Shown here: positions 6,385-8,225 of the stretch, piece after piece
Layout of the letters: every line of letters starts with the position of its first letter
Position numbering within the stretch: position 1 is the first letter of the stretch
Position numbers and translations under genes: made by a program
From: Actinomycetota bacterium
GTDB taxonomy: Bacteria > Actinomycetota > Coriobacteriia > Anaerosomatales > JAHIQC01
Assembly (NCBI GenBank): GCA_018902765.1
Contig: JAHIQC010000222.1
Location: 1-8,225, forward strand
Length of the DNA stretch: 8,225 nucleotides
Direction of reading: 5' to 3'
The notes under the pieces: generated by a model
Told to the model about the DNA's origin: nothing
What the model saw: only the letters and a program-made list of their open reading frames with translations
Databases searched by the model: none

Positions 6385-7482
6385 ATGCACATCGCAATGC
6401 TCGTCGACCTCCCGGATAGCGGGAGAGCCAGCGGTGTTGAGCGCAGCACCGCAGCAGTGGTCGCGGGTCTCAGGGAGCGCGGCATCCGGGTCACACTCCT
6501 GGCGCCCTCACGGGGCGAGGCAAGAGCCGCTCACGACGATGTGACGGAACTCGACATGGGCGGCAGGTATCAGATCCTGCGCGGGTTCCGACCGTGGATC
6601 TCCTCGGCACATCGCGCGCTGCGCGAACTCGAACCCGATGTCGTTCACGGGCAAGGACTTCTCCACAACGGAATCGCAGCGTCAGCCTGGCGGGACACGC
6701 CAACAGTGGTCACCGCGCACGGCGATCCCGTGGCTGACGCTCGATGGCACTACAGACCCATCACGCGGCCGCTCCTGCTTCCGCTGCTCAGAAGGACGGC
6801 GACACGTGTCGTGACCTCGGCGGATTGCATCGTCAACGTGGCGCCCGACTGGCGCGTCAACTGTCCGCGTGAACCCCGCGAGTGGCTCCACATTCCCAAC
6901 CCGGTCGACCCGTCGTTCTTCGGCACCGAGGATCCCATCCAGCCCCCGCGTGTGCTCTACTTCGGCGGAACCCGAGGCATCAAGGGGCTCGACGTCCTTC
7001 TCGACGCATGGCCGACGGTCACGCGGATTCGGCCCGACGCGACCGTTCATGTGTGGGGTATGCCGCGCGACGACGACGCACGCATTGCGCAGCGCTGCCG
7101 TACGACGCCCGCATGCACGCTCGAAGGCGTAGCGACCCCCGACACGGTCGCTTTGGAGATGCACCGTGGGGGCGTCTTGGTCGTACCGTCACGCTACGAA
7201 GTCGCACCTCTCGCGATCGCGGAAGGATGGGCCGTGGGCATACCCGTGGTCGCGACAGCGGCCGGCGGCGTATCGGCGCTCGCCGAGGGAGCCGCCACGC
7301 TCTGTCCTGCCGAACGACCAGATGAACTCGCATCCGCGATTCTCGCGGCGCTGGAGCGCGGGCCCGCGATCATCGCGAGAATCGCCGAGGGGCATGTGCG
7401 AGCCGATGCATCGCGCGTTGCCGCGGTCACTGAGGCGCATATCGCGCTCTACGAACGCCTGTTGAAGGGCTCCCGCCCATGA
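6385..7482 (+). CDS. GT4 family glycosyltransferase
   Basis: This is a complete 365-residue GT-B glycosyltransferase. The N-terminal domain has MHIAMLVDLPDSGRASGVER (1-20), a GVER variant of the GAER loop, then HGQGLLHNG (88-96) and TAHGD (110-114). The linker IPNPVD (170-175) is followed by LYFGGTRGIKGLDVLLDAW (191-209; Lys200), VHVWG (221-225) and the EX7E pair Glu272/Glu280 in SRYEVAPLAIAEGWA. The frame is open upstream to TTG 6316 and has an ATG at 6358. ATG 6385 is preferred because GGGAG lies 8 nt upstream and the protein then starts directly at the first beta strand, as in its relatives. It is first in the rightward arm and overlaps the flippase gene by four bases (ATGA), so the two are almost certainly translated together. 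The probable role is adding a sugar to the lipid-linked unit exported by that flippase. Specificity is unknown. Confidence 0.92.
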   Translation: MHIAMLVDLPDSGRASGVERSTAAVVAGLRERGIRVTLLAPSRGEARAAHDDVTELDMGGRYQILRGFRPWISSAHRALRELEPDVVHGQGLLHNGIAASAWRDTPTVVTAHGDPVADARWHYRPITRPLLLPLLRRTATRVVTSADCIVNVAPDWRVNCPREPREWLHIPNPVDPSFFGTEDPIQPPRVLYFGGTRGIKGLDVLLDAWPTVTRIRPDATVHVWGMPRDDDARIAQRCRTTPACTLEGVATPDTVALEMHRGGVLVVPSRYEVAPLAIAEGWAVGIPVVATAAGGVSALAEGAATLCPAERPDELASAILAALERGPAIIARIAEGHVRADASRVAAVTEAHIALYERLLKGSRP

Positions 7483-8225
7483 GCGTGGTCCGTAACAGCG
7501 TCCTGGCATTCCTGCCGCATGTGGCCGGACTCGTCGCCGGCCTGCTCACTTCGATCATCACCGCACGGTACCTCGGCGCGTCTGGACGCGGCGTTCTGAC
7601 ACTCGTGCTCATGGCGCTCGGGATGTTGCTGCTGGTGGCGGACGGTGGGGTTTCTGCATCTGTCACGTACCTCGTGAGCGCGGGACGCCTCAATCGCAGG
7701 CAGGCGCTGCGCCTGTGCATCGGGGCCGCCGTGTTGCTCGGCGTCATCGCCTGGGGGCTCGCCGCGCTCGCATGGTTTGCGCTCTCGGCTAGCGCGCTCA
7801 AGGGTGTCTCGCCGGCCCAGTACACCGCGGGGCTCGTCGCTTTGCCCGCCATGCTGTTCACCACCTTCTGGTCGCGGCTGAGCATGGCGAGGGGCGAGTT
7901 CGCTCCGGTCCTCCGACTCCAGTCCTCGCTGAGCGCCGGGGGTCTTCTCCTCGCCTTCCTTGTGCTGCCGGTCGCCGGTCGCGGGGTGTTCGAGTTGGTC
8001 GCCACACTTTCTGTCATGCACTGGATCGCCGCCGCATGGTTGCTCTTGAGCGAGCGCCGCAGCCACGGCGCGCCCACCCGACTCCCGCCAGGCACCCTGA
8101 GCGAGGCGGTGTCTTACGGCTCACGCTCCTATCTCGGTTCGCTCGTGAGCTACGCGACGCTACGAATAGACGCATTCGTGCTGAACGCGTACTGGGGCAG
8201 TGCGGCTGTCGGGCGCTACACGATC
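7479..8225 (+). CDS. Wzx-type oligosaccharide flippase, N-terminal part
   Basis: The reading frame is open for 249 codons to the right edge; full-length relatives are usually about 400-500 residues, so roughly half is present. It belongs to the polysaccharide flippase branch of the MOP exporter superfamily, which moves undecaprenyl-linked oligosaccharides from the cytoplasmic to the outer face. Visible marks are ITARYLGASGRGVLTL (27-42), matching the first-loop LG..GRG pattern, and SYGSRSYLGSLVSY (212-225) followed by LRIDAFVLNAYWGSAAVGRYT (228-248), matching the mid-protein repeat of this family. Hydrophobic segments lie at about 7-29, 38-55, 78-104, 116-133, 150-167 and 173-190. The ATG overlaps the upstream GT4 stop (ATGA), and AAGGGC lies about 8 nt upstream. 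An O-antigen, teichuronic-type or exopolysaccharide repeat unit are all possible cargo. Confidence 0.92.
   Translation, partial: MSVVRNSVLAFLPHVAGLVAGLLTSIITARYLGASGRGVLTLVLMALGMLLLVADGGVSASVTYLVSAGRLNRRQALRLCIGAAVLLGVIAWGLAALAWFALSASALKGVSPAQYTAGLVALPAMLFTTFWSRLSMARGEFAPVLRLQSSLSAGGLLLAFLVLPVAGRGVFELVATLSVMHWIAAAWLLLSERRSHGAPTRLPPGTLSEAVSYGSRSYLGSLVSYATLRIDAFVLNAYWGSAAVGRYTI

Noticed and set aside
7427..8095. Long minus-strand open frames (222 and 205 codons) opposite the flippase
   Set aside because: The products are Arg/Ala/Ser/Pro- or Glu/Arg-rich with no fold-like pattern, while the plus strand encodes a recognisable flippase in the same place.
1..8225. Mobile elements, CRISPR, RNA genes, defence systems
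   Set aside because: No transposase, integrase, terminal repeats, regularly spaced repeats, tRNA-like cloverleaf or nuclease/toxin motif was seen; nearly all bases are covered by glycan genes.

Overview
This window is a GC-rich bacterial chromosome segment filled almost entirely by genes for making and exporting a cell-surface polysaccharide or glycolipid. It holds seven protein genes, two of them cut by the window edges. Four are GT4 (GT-B fold) glycosyltransferases, one is a membrane-anchored GT2 glycosyltransferase of the dolichyl-phosphate-mannose-synthase type, one is a large polytopic membrane protein that looks like a GT-C transferase, and one is a Wzx-type flippase. Strong G/C preference at third codon positions, frequent start/stop overlaps and the style of the proteins would fit an actinobacterium or another high-GC lineage. 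No taxonomic marker gene is present, so the host is not identified.

Layout: the genes diverge from a 126-bp non-coding region at 6259-6384. The leftward (minus-strand) arm runs GT2 (6258-5308), GT4 (5303-4125) and GT4 (4128-3022), with a 4-bp gap and then a 4-bp overlap, so these three are very probably one transcript. A 179-bp gap (2843-3021) follows. It contains plausible promoter elements and a perfect 15-bp palindrome. Then come the large membrane protein (2842-845) and a fourth GT4 that starts inside its stop codon and runs off the left edge (845-1). The rightward arm runs GT4 (6385-7482) and then the flippase (7479 to the right edge), overlapping by 4 bp.

Inferred teamwork: the soluble GT4 enzymes would add sugars from nucleotide-sugar donors to a lipid-linked acceptor on the cytoplasmic face. 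The flippase would move the lipid-linked glycan across the membrane. The GT2 protein would charge polyprenyl phosphate with a sugar, and the GT-C-like protein could use that lipid-linked sugar on the outer face. No initiating phosphoglycosyltransferase, recognisable Wzy polymerase, chain-length regulator or nucleotide-sugar biosynthesis gene is visible, so the locus must continue beyond the window.

I saw no tRNA, rRNA, CRISPR array, insertion sequence, integrase, toxin-antitoxin pair or defence gene. The most useful observations are an old paralogous pair of GT4 genes within the cluster, the operator-like palindrome in the 2843-3021 gap, and the pairing of a polyprenyl-phosphate-sugar synthase-like enzyme with a GT-C-like protein. 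None of these shows a clearly new biological system.
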